Positions 36,073 through 49,379 of a stretch of DNA of 64,000 nucleotides are shown here, piece after piece. The stretch spans positions 4,478,501 to 4,542,500 of the forward strand of contig JAHQIY010000001.1 of assembly GCA_019054805.1 (NCBI GenBank), read 5' to 3'. Made by a program: the position numbers and the translations under genes. The notes under the pieces were generated by a model that was not told the DNA's origin, ran no database searches, and saw nothing but the letters and a program-made list of their open reading frames with translations. The stretch comes from Brachionus manjavacas. Its lineage: Eukaryota; Rotifera; Eurotatoria; Ploima; Brachionidae. The first letter of the stretch is position 1; every line of letters begins with the position of its first letter.

Positions 36073-37529
36073 TTAAAAGTCTCCTCCGCCAAAATCTCCT
36101 CCACCAAAATCTCCTCCACCAAAATCTCCTCCACCAAAATCTCCTCCACCAAAATCTCCTCCACCAAAATCTCCTCCACCAAAATCTCCTCCACCAAAAT
36201 CTCCTCCACCAAAATCTCCTCCACCAAAATCTCCACCACCAAAATCTCCTCCGCCATAGTCACCTCCACCAAAATCTCCACCTCCATAGTCACCACCACC
36301 AAAATCTCCACCTCCATAGTCACCACCATCAAGGTCTCCTCCGCCAAAATCTCCACCACCATAATCACCGCCATTGTCGCCATTATCTCCTGAATTAGTT
36401 TCATTATTACTATTATTATTATTATCAGTATTTTCATTAAAATCACCATTGTTTCCATTGTTTTCTGAATTATCAATATTGTTATTTGTAATATTATTTG
36501 TGTCATTGTCATTAATATTATTAATATGATAATTGTTTACAGTATAATCAGGCCCATCAATATAAGTAGGTCCCCAACCACTGTGGTAACCACCTCCCCA
36601 GCCACTTCCGAGACCCCAGTGTTGATGATGACCCCATCCCCATCCTAATGAAGTTCCAATTGCTGCACCAGCTATCATTCCTAATGCTAAATCCGAACCG
36701 CTATAGCCTCCATGCCCGTAGGAACCTCCACCAGCAATTACTGGATTGCTGGGGTTAACTACAACTGTTGTATTCGAACCACCAGTACCTGATGGATGAT
36801 AGCCTCCTCCGCCTCCTCCGCTATAATTCGGTGCATAGCCACCTCTGTTGTAATTTTGAGCCGGTCTATTGTAATTTTGAGAATTTCCTCCACCTTGAGC
36901 TAAAAATTTTAATCAATTGACAGATTTCTTTTTCTTTAAATAAAACTTACTTGTGTGGTATGATGGTGGTGGCGGAGCTTGGTCATTTTTGAAACCCACG
37001 GGAGGAGGAGCACTCGGATTCGGATTGTTTGATTGATTACCAGGCTGCTGAGGTGGTTGAGATGGAACTGGTAGCTTTGATGAATTATTTAAATAAAATT
37101 AAAAAGATAAAAGAAAAGAATACAGTGCTGACAATGGCTTTCATCCATTCACTTGAGAAAAAAAATATTAAAAATAAGAAAAAAAATTGGCAAAATATTT
37201 TACTTTAATTGAGATAAATCGTGGCAAATAAGCCACAAAATTTCTTTTTCCTTTTTGGCCAAATCTTTCGGAATACAAATCATAAGATTTTCATCTCCTT
37301 TTGGCGGCAAGGACGGTCGTCCCGGCACACATCGAGTGTACGGTCCGACCGACAAATACTGAGCAACATCCCGGATTCGGATCTGACCCTCGGGTTTTTT
37401 ATCGTCGCGCTTTTCGAACCATTGAATGGTACTGTCCTCATAGAGCACGAAAAAGCCTTCTTTCCACTTTTTGGAGAAGAAGCCTCGTGAAAAATAATTC
37501 AAATATCCAGTCTTTAATCTAGATCCCAT
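36073..37529 (-). CDS. PH-domain protein with Pro-rich linker and GGGDF repeat tail
   Basis: Four exons (37529-37204, 37151-37124, 37074-36951, 36899-36073) join in phase and encode 434 residues. Residues 1-117 are a pleckstrin homology domain: GYLNYFSRGFFSKKWKEGFF, then QWFEKRDDKK and the final LSQLNEWMKAI helix split by an intron. A Pro-rich linker with PPPPSY (a PPxY-type WW ligand) follows, then an Asn/Gly region, a hydrophobic small-residue stretch (LALGMIAGAAIGTSLGWGWG), an Asn/Asp-rich spacer and about twenty GGGDF/GGGDY units up to the stop. PH domains usually bind phosphoinositides at membranes. The tail may phase-separate or self-associate, which is inference. The ATG directly follows TTTTAG, so a 5' UTR intron is possible. 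Confidence 0.85.
36081..36365 (-). repeat. 15-bp coding minisatellite (GGGDF units)
   Basis: The 15-mer CTCCTCCACCAAAAT (plus strand) is repeated in tandem. Nine copies at 36096-36230 are identical base for base, and variant units follow to about 36365. All are in frame in the PH-domain gene. Confidence 0.95.
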
Positions 37530-37539
37530 CTAAAAGAAA

Positions 37540-39620
37540 ATTTTAATTATTTTAGGATTTTTCTTTTAGATTTTAAATTAACATTTTTAAAATAAAGCCA
37601 CTAATGATTAAATATTATGTTAAAAAATTATAGATAGAATTTGCATTTATCAGCCATTTTTTGTTATTTTTTCTTAAACTCTATTTGCATTTTTAGGATT
37701 TTTGTTTCAAGTGTCGGAATAAAATTTCATTTTTATGAATTTTTAGAAAGAAAATATAAGGTAAATTTAGTTGAAACAAATATGTGTTGCTAGCTAACTC
37801 AATAATAAATTTGAAAAAAAAAATTGAAAATATTTTACGCATTTGGTTTCATTTGATCTTTTCTGTCCATTTCTAATTATTCAGTTAGGTCGAAATTGCA
37901 AAAAATTATAATTCAATCTTTAAGCTTAACTAATTAATTATCTTATTTTAACGCGAACAATGATTCAATGAAAATTTAAAACAAGTTTTAAAAAAATTAT
38001 AATTTTCAAGTTCATTTAGAAAAAACTTCAATATTTTACAGTTAATATTTGATCATTTATTCAGTTAATTTATAGGGAAATGCTAAAAATAGACTGTTAA
38101 AAAATACTTAAACATTTTTATCTCATAAAAAATTATTCATTTTATTAGCGTAATTAATAAATTGCTGAATTTTTGGAAATTTAATCATTAAATTGAAATA
38201 ATATTTTTAGTTCAATTTGAATTAAAAACAAGAGAAAAAAAAAATTGAGAAAAGCTTCATTTTTCCTAGAAATTTAATTTTAGTGCTTATATATTTTTTT
38301 TTAGAGAGCAAAATTTTTTTTGTTGTCTCTACTAAAAGTTTACTCTAAATAATATTATTTAATATTTTTTTAATCATGATCTCGAATTTTTGATAATAAA
38401 ATGTGAGTAATTTAAATGATATATTAAATGATAAAACAAATTGAATGCTTAATTTTTCAGAATAAATTAAATATCTTTAAATAAAAATTATTTATTTTGT
38501 TTCTTAAAATTTTCTAAACTTTTTTGAGTTTTTTTAGTTAACGAAAAATTAAAAAAAAAGTTATAAATTTATTTCTAAGAAAAACAAATTGCATAATTTT
38601 ACAATTTTAAAAATTAATTCTTCACTTAATCAATATTTTGGAATTTTTTTCGGTTTAAGTGACTTGATCTATTCTATCTCTGTACTTTTGTACCAATTTT
38701 TAAAAAAAATTTGGTAAAAAAATATTCTAAAATCAGAGTTGCTTAAAATTCACTAGTCAAGTGAAAGTCATTACTTATATTTTTTTTAAATTATGTAAAA
38801 TACACCATGTTGCATTTACTGAAATTATTTTTATCTTAAAGAAAAAAAGTCATTAGTTTTTTTATCATTTTGTTCCCTTCTTTTGTACAGAATTTAACAA
38901 AACCTTAGCTGATTTATCTAAGAAGCTTAAGTACTTACCAGGAATACCAAGAAGAGACTTAAACTGGGCCCGAGACAGAGACCATTATATCACTGTATCA
39001 ATTCCCACTCTTGTCTTGGCCCAAGACCATTTTGAGACGGATACTCGAATAATGATGCTACCCTGCACTAAAAAGTATAATCACTTATTTTTTATCTGTT
39101 TAGAATTCAAAATATGATGAATGTTTGGACAATTTTGGTCAACTTTTTTTACAAATTTTTTACAAGAAGTTTATGGTTTTAAATTTTTATTGAATGAAAA
39201 TATTAATATTAATCATTAAAAACAAATCAAAAACATTTAAAAAATTTTGATAGATTAGCAAAGTTAATAAAAAGTTAATAAAAATTCAATGCTTAGATTA
39301 AAGTATTAAGAATTAAATAAAAGAAGAAAATATTTTTAAAATTAAAAATACATAAACATATATTTTATTAGTGAGGATCCTAGTGAAAGGATTCTAAGAA
39401 AAAACTGGGTAAAAAAACTTATGCTAAAAATAACATATGATTTTTTGCCATCTTATGACACTGCTCCTGGGAGCCTAGATTAATTTTCATACGCTTTATA
39501 TAAACATTTTTGAACAAAATCGCTTACGGTTTTTAATTTTAACTTTAATGAACGAATTCAATTATTTTAGTTTTAAAAATAAAAATTTATTGAAAATAAT
39601 TTTTTTAAATAAAACATAAA
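37540..39620. other. Intergenic AT-rich sequence between the PH-domain gene and SMG8
   Basis: No gene is recognised. A slightly GC-richer patch at 38915-39070 has no family match and may be an old repeat. Confidence 0.45.
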
Positions 39621-39626
39621 ATTTTT

Positions 39627-42600
39627 TTAGTTATTAACAACTACAGAAAACATACTTTTCAGAATTTTACAACTGTTCAGAGTTTCGAAATTTTTTGGTC
39701 GATAATATGGTTTTTGGTCATCACCCATATAAATATACGGAAGTCTGAGAACCCAAATGCTATTTTCCTCCAAAACAATCGAATCCTCGAAACAAGGCCA
39801 AAATACAGGACATGGCTGTGGATTTGGCTGTACTTGTGGCTTAATACAAATGTTTACTGTAGTTGTTTTTTTGTCATCACCTTTTTCAGTTACTACCCCA
39901 GGTGGTGTTACTATAAAAACTCGCATTGCCTGAGCCATGTAAGACGGCGATTCTTTGGTATTCCGGCAAGGACAAGCTGTGTATAAAGGCATGTCACAAT
40001 TTAATAGTTTATAAGCATCATCCTTCACCGATCCATTATTAAACAATCGCACAATTCTATCCGGCCCAGAACAGATAAACCTATGTCCCAATGGACATTC
40101 ATATTCCAGACCAATATAAGCCTTTATTGTCACTGTTTTGCCTTTTTTTTCAAGTAATTCTACAGAGTTTTTTGATTTTGATTTTTCTGAATTTTTCTTC
40201 GACCATTGCTTGGAACATAGCGAAGAAACTTGTCCATTGCAAACATGTAGCTCCCATGGAATCAAAAAATTATGACTTGTCATGAAGCCAGGCTGAGACA
40301 GACCAGAACTGGGGTTATAATCGGAATACTGTCCAATCGATACCAATGACCAAGAGTCGAATTCCGATTTTGAACTCAGCGGACACTCAGAGTGAATCAT
40401 AGGATAAATGAATTCCGATTCATCTGAATGCTTAAAAATGTATTTTTTAGCAATTTTATTCTTTATTATCTCGACACTTTCAAATTCTTTATAAAAGTCT
40501 AAATTGGCTTCTTTCAAGTCAAACGGATCTTTTCTTTCACGCTGAAATTCACCACAATTACTTGCTGAAATGGTAAGTATGCCCGAACTGTGAGTTTTGG
40601 TTGGTATTTTGTAATTTTTTGCTTTTTGATTTAGAAGTAAAGTGCTTTCTTCGATGCGGCGATTTTTTTCTGTTCGAGTCTCCTCGGACTCTTCTAATTC
40701 GTCTTCTGTTCGACTCTCATGCATTAAGTAGTGCAGCTCATGGACACAATTGTGACCTGTCAAGGATACAGACTCACACAGACGCCTTCCGTTTTGCCAT
40801 ATTTCATCACATTTGCTCTTCAATTGATCCAAATAGAGATTAAATTTGGGTCCGCGTGCATTCAATTGAAAGTAATCAATGGCTAGTTGTAATTTTTGTT
40901 CATGCTGGTCTTTGGAGTAATGTGCCGGAAGGCTTTCTTGGTACAAATTAATTGCCTGAGGTAAAACCTTTTTGCATCTTCGTTCAGAAAATTGGACATC
41001 TATGTCAATTTGGTCCTTCAATTGAGCGTAGATGGACATTACTTTTTGAGTCTTGGGCTCGCCAAGAAAAAAATCGAAAAGAGATTGGTAAATTTTGTTC
41101 CAAATAGTTGGGGTCGTAAGTTCAAAGATAGGTGGTATATTAGTCCGACCAATGTTATCATTGAATCCCACTGACAATGCAGTTTGGACATGCTGGAAAA
41201 TAAATTTTCGAAATTGTTCCAAATCTACACTAGCTGAGGTTGTTTCAAGGGAATGATTGCTAAATGAAGAGAGCAAAAACCGGGATGCGTTAGTTTTTTG
41301 GTGGTTGTGTCTGTGTATGTAAACGAACTCTTGATTTACTGGAATTGAAAATAAAGAGTTGTTGCTGATGTTGGTAATTACATATGACTTTCTAAGACTA
41401 TTGTAAATCTGGTCTTCCAAACTATGTTGGAGTTTTTCAATTGACTTAAATTAGAAAATTTTTCATTTTTAATTGTTTATTCTTTAGTTATATTTAATCT
41501 TTGAAAATAAATTTTAAAATCGAATTTTATGAAAGAATTATACTGTTTAAATTTTAAAGAAGTATTTGACGAGTTAGAATTTCCGAAATTCATATGAAAA
41601 TTACAGTTTTTCAATATATTTCTAAAAGAAAAATTACAGAATTAGTAAAATAACATTTTTTTATGTGAATTTTAATGGGGATAATTTCTTTTTTGCACTG
41701 ATTTCTTTTTTTTTTCACCAAAAAAAATTCATTTTTATAAAAAATCCCTTCATATAAAAAATTATTTCATTTACATAAAATATTTTTTTGAATCTAAAAA
41801 TTCTCTTTTTTTAAAATAATAGAATGTTTTTTGGTGAAAAAAAAAATGTTGTCAAAATGAAACAATCGATGAATCGTTTGAAATGTATTACGAAATGATC
41901 GAATGCGAATCAAAAAATTGCCATTGTTACAGAACTCAATTAGATTTCAACCAGTATTTCACTTTGAATAATAGTATCAAAAAAGTTAAGCTAAATAAAG
42001 CTGAATGTCAATTTAGTAAGTTTACTTGTAAAGCTTATTTTAAGGATTATTTGTGTAAGCATATTGTTGCTTTAGCGGTTAAAACCAAGTTAGTCAAAAT
42101 AGATTTTAGTTTCAAGATTTTACTATAGGAATTAAGAAAAAACGTGGTAGAAAAGCAAAAGCAAGAGATTGGTTTTTCAAAGATACTAATTAGATTAAAA
42201 ACAATTTTTTATACGTTTAATGATTTTTTATATTAAAAAAAAACAATTTTTACGATAAATGATTTTTTATAACACAAGAATATTTTTTAAATAAAAGAAT
42301 ATTCTTTAGTGAAAAAAAAAATGTTGCCATTTTTAATTAATTTAGAGTTGACGCAGCAATATTTTTTAATGATAAATATGGGATCTTCCTAGTACCCACT
42401 GTGAAAAAACTTTTACCAACAGAAATTCATTTAGCCCTCTCAAAATCTTTTTAACACAGAAAACGAAAATTTTTGACACAATTTTTGATTGTTTTGAAAA
42501 AAACGTTTCACCACAATAAACATAGATTTTGAGCACAGTTTTTTTAATAATTTCAAAAAATTTTAAACACTTTTTTTTTAAATTTTATCAAAATATGCTA

Positions 42601-43893
42601 ATTCATTAAAATTAAAATGCCAATGATTTTAAGAAAAGTATTAAAGTCTTAAAGTAATTATTATTAAAACAAATTTAATAATAATTACTTTAAGACTTTA
42701 ATATTTTATTTATTTAATAAATTTTTTTTTAATCAATATCTGTGTTTAAAAGTTATAAAAAATAAATATAATGATATTTTAATTTTCTGTTAGGAAAATA
42801 AAATATTAAACTTGACTCTTGGTGAAAATTTTGGCTTGGTACATTTGTTTTAAGCCACAATTTTAACACAAAGTTCTGATGTGGTTCTATTTCTTTGTTT
42901 AGAATAAAATATAATGTAATATTTTATAATAAATTTAGTGATATTTTTATATTAATTTCTTCTCATTGAAAACAAATTTGGCAAATAAAAATCATTAAAT
43001 CATATAATTGTAGGAAATAAAATGGTATTAATACAATTTAATAACTAAGACCTTTTTTACATCATTTTGATAAAATAACTCCTAAATAGTGAGAATTTGG
43101 ATGTTAAAAATAAATTAATATATACAATGAATTACTTGTGAACTTTTTAATATATTTGGCTGGCAATTTTCAAAAGTGAAAAGTACTCTTGGTGAACAAG
43201 GTCTGCCCGCATAAATCCAGTCTTTATTAATCGATAGATCAAGACTCTTGAGCAATTCTACCACAGACGGTTGAATTTTACTCCTTAGCAAATCAACTAT
43301 ACGAAACAAGCGGATATAGCTAATATCGAATTCACAAGTTGGATTTGATATCTTAAAAAAATTTTAAAAAAATTTCAATTTTTCTTGATTATTTTACAAT
43401 TATTAAGTGAGACAAAGAAAACAAAAAAAGTATTGTCTTGACGTATTTAAGCTGTTCATCTTCCCAAAGTTCATAAAAATCTGTTTCTTCATCAAATTTG
43501 TTCACAAGAACATCGAATAAATGGCCACTATCGTATATAGACTCAAAGTGGATGTACATTACTCGGTTTTTTTGGTCAAGATGAGTTTTCAAATGGAACT
43601 TAAGTAATTAAAATTTTTAAAAAAAGACAGAAAATGAAAATTTAATTCCACTTTATCGGGTTTGCTGCCAGATTGATCACATTCTTGTAGATTAAGATTT
43701 TTGAATGCTTTTTCTAATAAACTTGAATCATGCTTTTTAAAAAAAATTTATTTTATTTTTAAAAACATTAATTTATTACTTTGAAGACATTTTTTTGGAG
43801 TAAACTGTTTAATTTCCATGCTTTGGTATCATTTTGTGAGAACTGACTCTTGCCTATTAATGAAACAACACAAATGCTGGGTTCATTTGACAT
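39627..43893 (-). CDS. SMG8: SMG8, regulator of the SMG1 kinase in nonsense-mediated decay
   Basis: Five exons (43893-43780, 43732-43652, 43598-43398, 43351-43136, 41444-39627) join in phase to encode 809 residues (human SMG8 is 991). SMG8 with SMG9 binds and restrains SMG1, the kinase that phosphorylates UPF1. Recognisable segments are the N-terminal GTPase-like fold (ICVVSLIGKSQFS, KNRVMYIHFESIYD, TILFLFSLSHLII, CEFDISYIRLFR), then LEDQIYNSLRKSYVITN, the ARGPKFNLYLDQLKSKCDEIW block, LTGHNCVHELH, and the C-terminal GLEYECPLGHRFICSGPDR and PSYMAQAMRVFIVTPPG. The first three introns are 46-53 bp; the fourth is 1691 bp and holds foreign DNA. Confidence 0.93.
41822..42200 (+). mobile_element. 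MULE-like remnant with SWIM zinc finger inside SMG8 intron 4
   Basis: The frame starting at 41883 encodes CKAYFKDYLCKHIVALAVKT, a SWIM-type Zn finger (CxC/CxH form) typical of Mutator-like transposases, followed one frame away by KKKRGRKAKARDWF. The strand is opposite to SMG8. Similar A-rich sequences with GGTGAAAAAAAAAATGTTG (41833) and AGTGAAAAAAAAAATGTTG (42308) flank it as near-direct repeats. Only the C-terminal part of the protein is present. Confidence 0.5.
42639..42703. repeat. Perfect 30-bp inverted repeat with 5-nt loop, in SMG8 intron 4
   Basis: The arms 42639-42668 and 42674-42703 are exact reverse complements, starting TATTAAAGTCTTAAAGTAAT. The loop is ACAAA. No mismatch occurs in the arms. 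It would form a strong hairpin in RNA of either strand. Confidence 0.9.
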
Positions 43894-43899
43894 TTTTAT

Positions 43900-45600
43900 C
43901 AATTAATTTTTTTTTAAATATTTTATTTTTGAATTATTTTTTTATTTATGAAGTATTATTTTAGGTAAACAGACGCTTATTTTGTCTTAAGCGTTAAATT
44001 TTTATTGAATGTATTTTATAATTTTTCTGATTTTGATCAATAAATTTACTTTGAAAATAATTTGTCATGGTATATTTGAAATATTTATTTTTTAAATCAA
44101 TAACGCTGAAAAAACAAGAAATTTTAATAAAAAAGAATTTAAGATATTAACATTGATATCAGTTAAAAATCAAAAAACTATAATAAACCTAATAATATAA
44201 TCAATTGCGGTTAATTTAAATCAAACTGACATTAAAAAAAAATTATATCAAAGTCCAAGATTGAAAATGACAAAAAAAACACTAAAAAAAATTAAATTGA
44301 TTTTAAAAGATATTTAATTGTAATGTTTATAATTTTTTAAAAAAATTTCTTTAATAAAACCATTTTATTTAGATAAAATACATTTAATGTTGTCCGTTTA
44401 ATCCGAAACCGGATTTTTGCCTACAAAAATACGGATTTTTACTATCGCTTAAAATTTGGATTCAAACTTTTTCAGAATTAAATTATTAAATCAAAATTAA
44501 GACTTGATATCGTCTGTGACAATTTATAAATGAAACGCTTACAATGATTTATCCTCGGAAGACAGAGTTAGAAGTCTCAATTTTAACACCAAGTCCTGAT
44601 TTTAAATTTTTTTCTTTTAAATTTAAGTCCGAACTTGGACTTGTTAGTTTTGAATTAATAGAAAAAAATTTTTAAGTTCTAAAATAAATAATTTGTGAAA
44701 TTTTCATTATTTTTTCCGAAATTTTTATGATAAAAATTAAATTATTTTAAATAATAAAATTTTGTTTTGTAAATTTTTTTAATTTGTTTAAAATTCGGAT
44801 CCGTATTTTAGGGAAAAACTTATAAAAACTATTTCACTGTAAAAATACTTTAAGTTCGAAAAAAAATTAAAGTATCAAAAAATGACTTTTTAACTTTAAA
44901 ATATACGGCATGTTTTATTTCTTTGTGGTCTTTATCTTTATCTAGCAATTGTTTGATTCTTTCAACAAAACAACTATCAAATTCACTTCTTGATCAAGCA
45001 TTTTGAAATTTGGAAAAAAAATTCTTTAATAATTAAGCAAATATGTCAATACAGATTTTTTAAAACAAAAAAGTTGTTTATTTCTTAAAATTTATTTTAA
45101 ATACATGAAACATTTTTAAAAAGGAAATTTAATATAAAAAATTTAAAAATCTATTTTTTAAGCTTTTTTGTTACGATCTTTTTAAAAGTTTTTACTCTAC
45201 ACAGTATATTGATGATCAGAAATTAATTTATTTTGAACCTCGGGTTACATTCCAAATCATTCGTGCAAATAATTTGAATTATCTTTTTTCCAAAAGTTTT
45301 ATCTATTTTAAATATTAAACAAAAAAATCAAAAGAATTTAAAATGATTAAACAAATGAATAATTTTATTCTAAATAATTTTAAAATTCATTATTAAAATA
45401 TCAAACTTTACAATATCGGCACTGAAGCTTTCAGTCGTCGAGAGACTTAGGTGACAATTCTACCATCATTTATTCATTGAATAAAATAGTTAAATTTTAT
45501 TCGATTGGAACACATATAATTAAGGATTTTAAAAAAATTGTATCGATACAAAAATAAAAAAATAATTCTCAGAATTAGATTCATACACGAGGATGCGATC
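43900..45600. other. Intergenic AT-rich sequence between SMG8 and the LysM gene
   Basis: The minus strand at about 45000-44905 can be read as SEFDSCFVERIKQLLDKDKD, an exon-like piece, but no gene can be built around it. Otherwise nothing is recognised. Confidence 0.4.
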
Positions 45601-45602
45601 AT

Positions 45603-46334
45603 TTACAGTTCGAAAAGGTCGTCTTTTTCGCGCTCCAAGCGCTCCAGATTCTCTTGAGCAAGCCTGGCCCGACTCAGATTAGAAGCTGATGACCTAATCA
45701 ACTGACTATTGGACATGTACACGTTTGAGTGCCTGTGCGGGGACATGATCACACACTCTGGTGTTTGGGATATTTCTGAAGAGGTCGATGTGTAAGAAGT
45801 GTCACTGTTACAGGTCGAATTTTTCAAACTAAATAAAAAATAAATTTTTTTTTAATTCATTTTTTTTATAAAACGCTACTTTGGATGCGATTGCAAGCTT
45901 TTTAGCTTGAGCTTTGACTCCGAAATGACCCAGTCGTATTTGTTTAGATAAAAATTAAAGTCATCAGAATGATCATTTTCGATCTTCAGGTCTATTTGGT
46001 CATCATCAAGAGATTCTTCTTGCAAGTTAAGTTCTTTGAAGCGAGATTTCTCAATTGGTATTATCAAGTATTCTTTAATAAATGCCAAATCATTGGACCA
46101 AAGTTTATTAGCTTTTTTAATAGCATCTATAGGAATGTTGAATTTTAAACTCAAGCCTGGTAAAGTTTCACCTTCCTTAAGTTTGTATTTGTAGTTGACA
46201 AGCTGAGCATTTGGTTGCGTGGTTGCTGGCTTTAGGCTGCCATAGTTTGACTTTTTGGTGGTTTTAGAAGGAGGCCTTAGTGAGCGTCGCTCAGTTTCTT
46301 CAATTATCTCGCATGATGAGTACGCTGATGTCAT
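45603..46334 (-). CDS. LysM-domain protein of the LYSMD1/2 type
   Basis: Two exons (46334-45880 and 45828-45603) flank a 51-bp GT-AG intron and encode 226 residues, the length of animal LYSMD1/2 proteins. A single LysM domain spans about residues 47-94: YKYKLKEGETLPGLSLKFN, then DAIKKANKLWSNDLAFIKEY and LIIPI. There is no signal peptide or membrane segment, so the protein is probably cytosolic. The family's role is poorly known; LysM in bacteria binds peptidoglycan, but that cannot be assumed here. The C-terminal exon is Ser-rich and ends in a helical ENLERLEREKDDLFEL. Confidence 0.88.
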
Positions 46335-46339
46335 TTTGC

Positions 46340-47370
46340 TAATCTCTTATATAAAACAATTTATTAAACAAAAAATTTTATTAAGAAAGAAACAAAAATT
46401 GAGAATAATTTATCTAAATATTCAAAACTCATTAATAATTATATTCATAATTTATTTTGAATGGTAAATTTTGCCGCAGTGAGAAAAATCAATTTTTTAT
46501 TGTTGCGTAAATTTGACGGATAGTTATTTGTTGGTCTTAATAAAAGCAGGCATTAAACTGAAATGATGTATTTTTTTCCAAGTCAGAACAAATTTAACTT
46601 ATGGGAATTGTTGGCTGTTTTTTTCCTAAAAAGGTGTTCTTTTGTTAAATGTGCGCGAAAAATGAGAAAGAGATAAATGTCGTGTTGTTTTTTTTTCTCA
46701 TAACTTCATTTATTTATAGTGAGATAATGCTAAAGGTCTAAAAATATAAATTCGACATCGCTGTTTTTGTTTATCTAAAGAACTTTTGTGGAGAATAATT
46801 CAAAATGATCTAAAATTTTATCTAAATTAGATAGATAAAAGAAATTTTTTTTATCAATTAAATTTTTTTTTGATTTTCGAAATAAATAAGATGTAAGATA
46901 ATTATTCATTTATAAATACTTACTTAAATTTTATTTTTTAAGTCACCAAAAAAATATCAATATATTTATTTATTTATTTTTTTAATTTCGCATTTAAATT
47001 GATTTTTTCCTTTAGCTGATAAAAATGACGATAAAAACTATCGGTTCAAAAAGGAAAAAAAGAGATGAGTGCCTTTCCTATTATCCTTTTGGAATTTTAT
47101 TTTTTTGTTTTATATATTATTCAAATTGATTTTAAGAAGTAATTGTTCTCAGTGTAGCTAGGGATGAGACAAGCTAAGCAACCGCCTCACTATTTTGTTT
47201 AGATTTTTATTAAGGAAAATAAAGATTAAAAAATAAATTTACATTTATTTAAAGAAAAAAAACTATTCATCCAAAATAAGAAAAAAAAAATTAAATTAAA
47301 TCATAATTTAAATTACTGTGCAGAAGCCTTAACTGTTCCTTTAGCTTTGATTTTCAGAGTTTCTTTATCC
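46340..47370. other. Intergenic AT-rich sequence
   Basis: No gene is seen. It runs into the 5' truncation of the LINE that follows. Confidence 0.5.
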
Positions 47371-48752
47371 AATAGTCAGCTTCCAATAAAATTCTGACCA
47401 GCAAATATTACTCCATTGTTTAAAAAAAGGTGATAAATCAACGGTCAGCATCCTGTGTCTTTAACATCAATTTGGTGCAAAATTATGGAAACCATAATAA
47501 GAACCAAAATGGAAGACTATTTTTATTAGAATAATATTATATCTAAAGAACAGCATGGATTTGTCAAGAAAAATTCATGTACGTCTAATCTTCTGGAAAC
47601 TCTAGATTTCATCTCAATGAGTCTAGACAAAAGTATTCCTGTTGATGTAATTCTGCTAGATTTTGCGAAAGCATTTGATACTGTTCCGCACAGACGACTA
47701 ATAGCTAAATTGAAAGCTTATGGCTTTGATGGTCTGACACTAAAATAGATTGAGGCTTTCTTGAAAAATAGAGGACAACGAGTTATTCAAGATGAAATTT
47801 TGTCGGATTGGGTTGAGATTAAGGAACAGTGATTGGTCCACTATTGTTCTTTTTGTATATCAATGATCTACTACAAGGAATAGAGAATGTTGTCAAAATG
47901 TATGCAGGTGACATTAAAATATTCTCGCAAACGGTATCACAAATAACCGCAGTGAAACTACAATAAGATTTAGGTTTAATTTTCAAGTGGACTCAAGATT
48001 GGCTTCTACTCTTCAACACATCAAAATGTTTAGTTATGGATATCGGTCATAAAAACAAAGAATTCACTTATTCTATTAATGGTAAACAGTTATTAACGTC
48101 AGAAACCGAAAGAAATCTTAGAGTTATTTTCAATACAAATCTTAAATGAAAAAATCAAGTGATAGAGGCTACAAACAAAGCAGATCAAATGTTAGGTCGC
48201 TTGTAAGTTATTCAGATCAATGTATTTAACATTTGTTCGTCCTCTTTTGGAATTTGCAGTGGCTGTATTGTCTCCAATTTATAAGTTGGACTGTGAGAAT
48301 GTTGAAAGGATTCAACGCAGAGCTACGAAATTTGTTTCTTCAATTAGAAACAAACCGTATGAAAGGAAATTGAAGGCTTTGAACATTCCAAATCTGGTGG
48401 AAAGAAGAAAAAGAGGTGATCTAATTCAATTATACAATTTCATGCATGGAATAGAATAGGTTGAAAAAAGCAACAATTTTAAGGTCACAAAAATCTAAGG
48501 AAGAGGTCACTGCTTCAAATATCACAAAGAAATTTCGAGGCTTCAACATTGAGAAAGGTTTTTTTTCAACAGAACCGCTTACATTTGGAACTCGCTGCAA
48601 AATCAATTAGTTGAAGCCACCAATGTTAACAGCTTTAAAGCAGGCATTGATTGCTGGATAAGCAGCAATCAATCACATCAGCTGTCTTAGTGTGCCTTAT
48701 CAGCACACTTGCTGGCTAGCCAGCTACAGTCAAAAATACTACTACTACTAAA
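47370..48752 (+). mobile_element. LINE with most of the reverse transcriptase, decayed
   Basis: In shifting frames the plus strand encodes ANITPLFKKGDKS, then IISKEQHGFVKKNSCTSNLL, DVILLDFAKAFDTVPHRRL and the catalytic region as MYAGDIKI, where the usual YADD has become YAGD. The C-terminal domain follows (LTFVRPLLEFAVAVLSPIY, NVERIQRRATKF, RRKRGDLIQLY). Several stops are present. The 3' UTR has AGTGTGC/GCACACT and GCTGGCTAGCCAGC hairpins, and the copy ends in (TAC)n at about 48738-48750. Confidence 0.88.
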
Positions 48753-49379
48753 TCCAATTTAGTGTAGTAATTAAGTGGCGTTACACTGAACATTTCGTTT
48801 TAGATTTGATAAAGTTTTAAATTTGAAAGCGGTTGAATAAATTAAGAAAATTTTTATGTTTCTTTTCAAATTTCAAATTTAATTGTAGAACGGTCTCAAG
48901 GACGAGTAAAAATTACATGAGGAATTCAATGAGTTAGGAGGGAATAAATGACAACTTAATTTAAAGCATAGAATCAGAGGAAGCCGATCTTTTGAATGTT
49001 GATTAATTCTAGAAGTTTTTTTGAAAAGTAAAAATAGAAGATTATCATTTTTTAAATACTTATATTTATATTAAATTTTATATCCATTTAAAATTAATTA
49101 ATTATTAGTGAATTGTATATTTTTGTTAATAAAATAATAGTTATAATTTTTTTACCTATCAAAACTTCCTTTTATCTCCCCACACCTTTTCAAGAGCTCA
49201 GAAAGAATGCTCGCCTATTCACATAATTTTAACCAAAATCTCTTGGCTTCAACTTAATGCAAGTAATAGCTTGTCAACATCTCTCGTAAACCTTCTGAAA
49301 TAAGCAGCTTTTTTTTTCCTTTTTGCGCAAAATTTAAAAGAAAACTTCTAGTCTATTTTTTTTATTGTTTTTTTATAAA

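Noticed and set aside
36037-36512. Two further long frames over the GGGDF minisatellite
   Set aside because: They are frame shadows of a 15-bp tandem repeat, which is open in several frames by construction.
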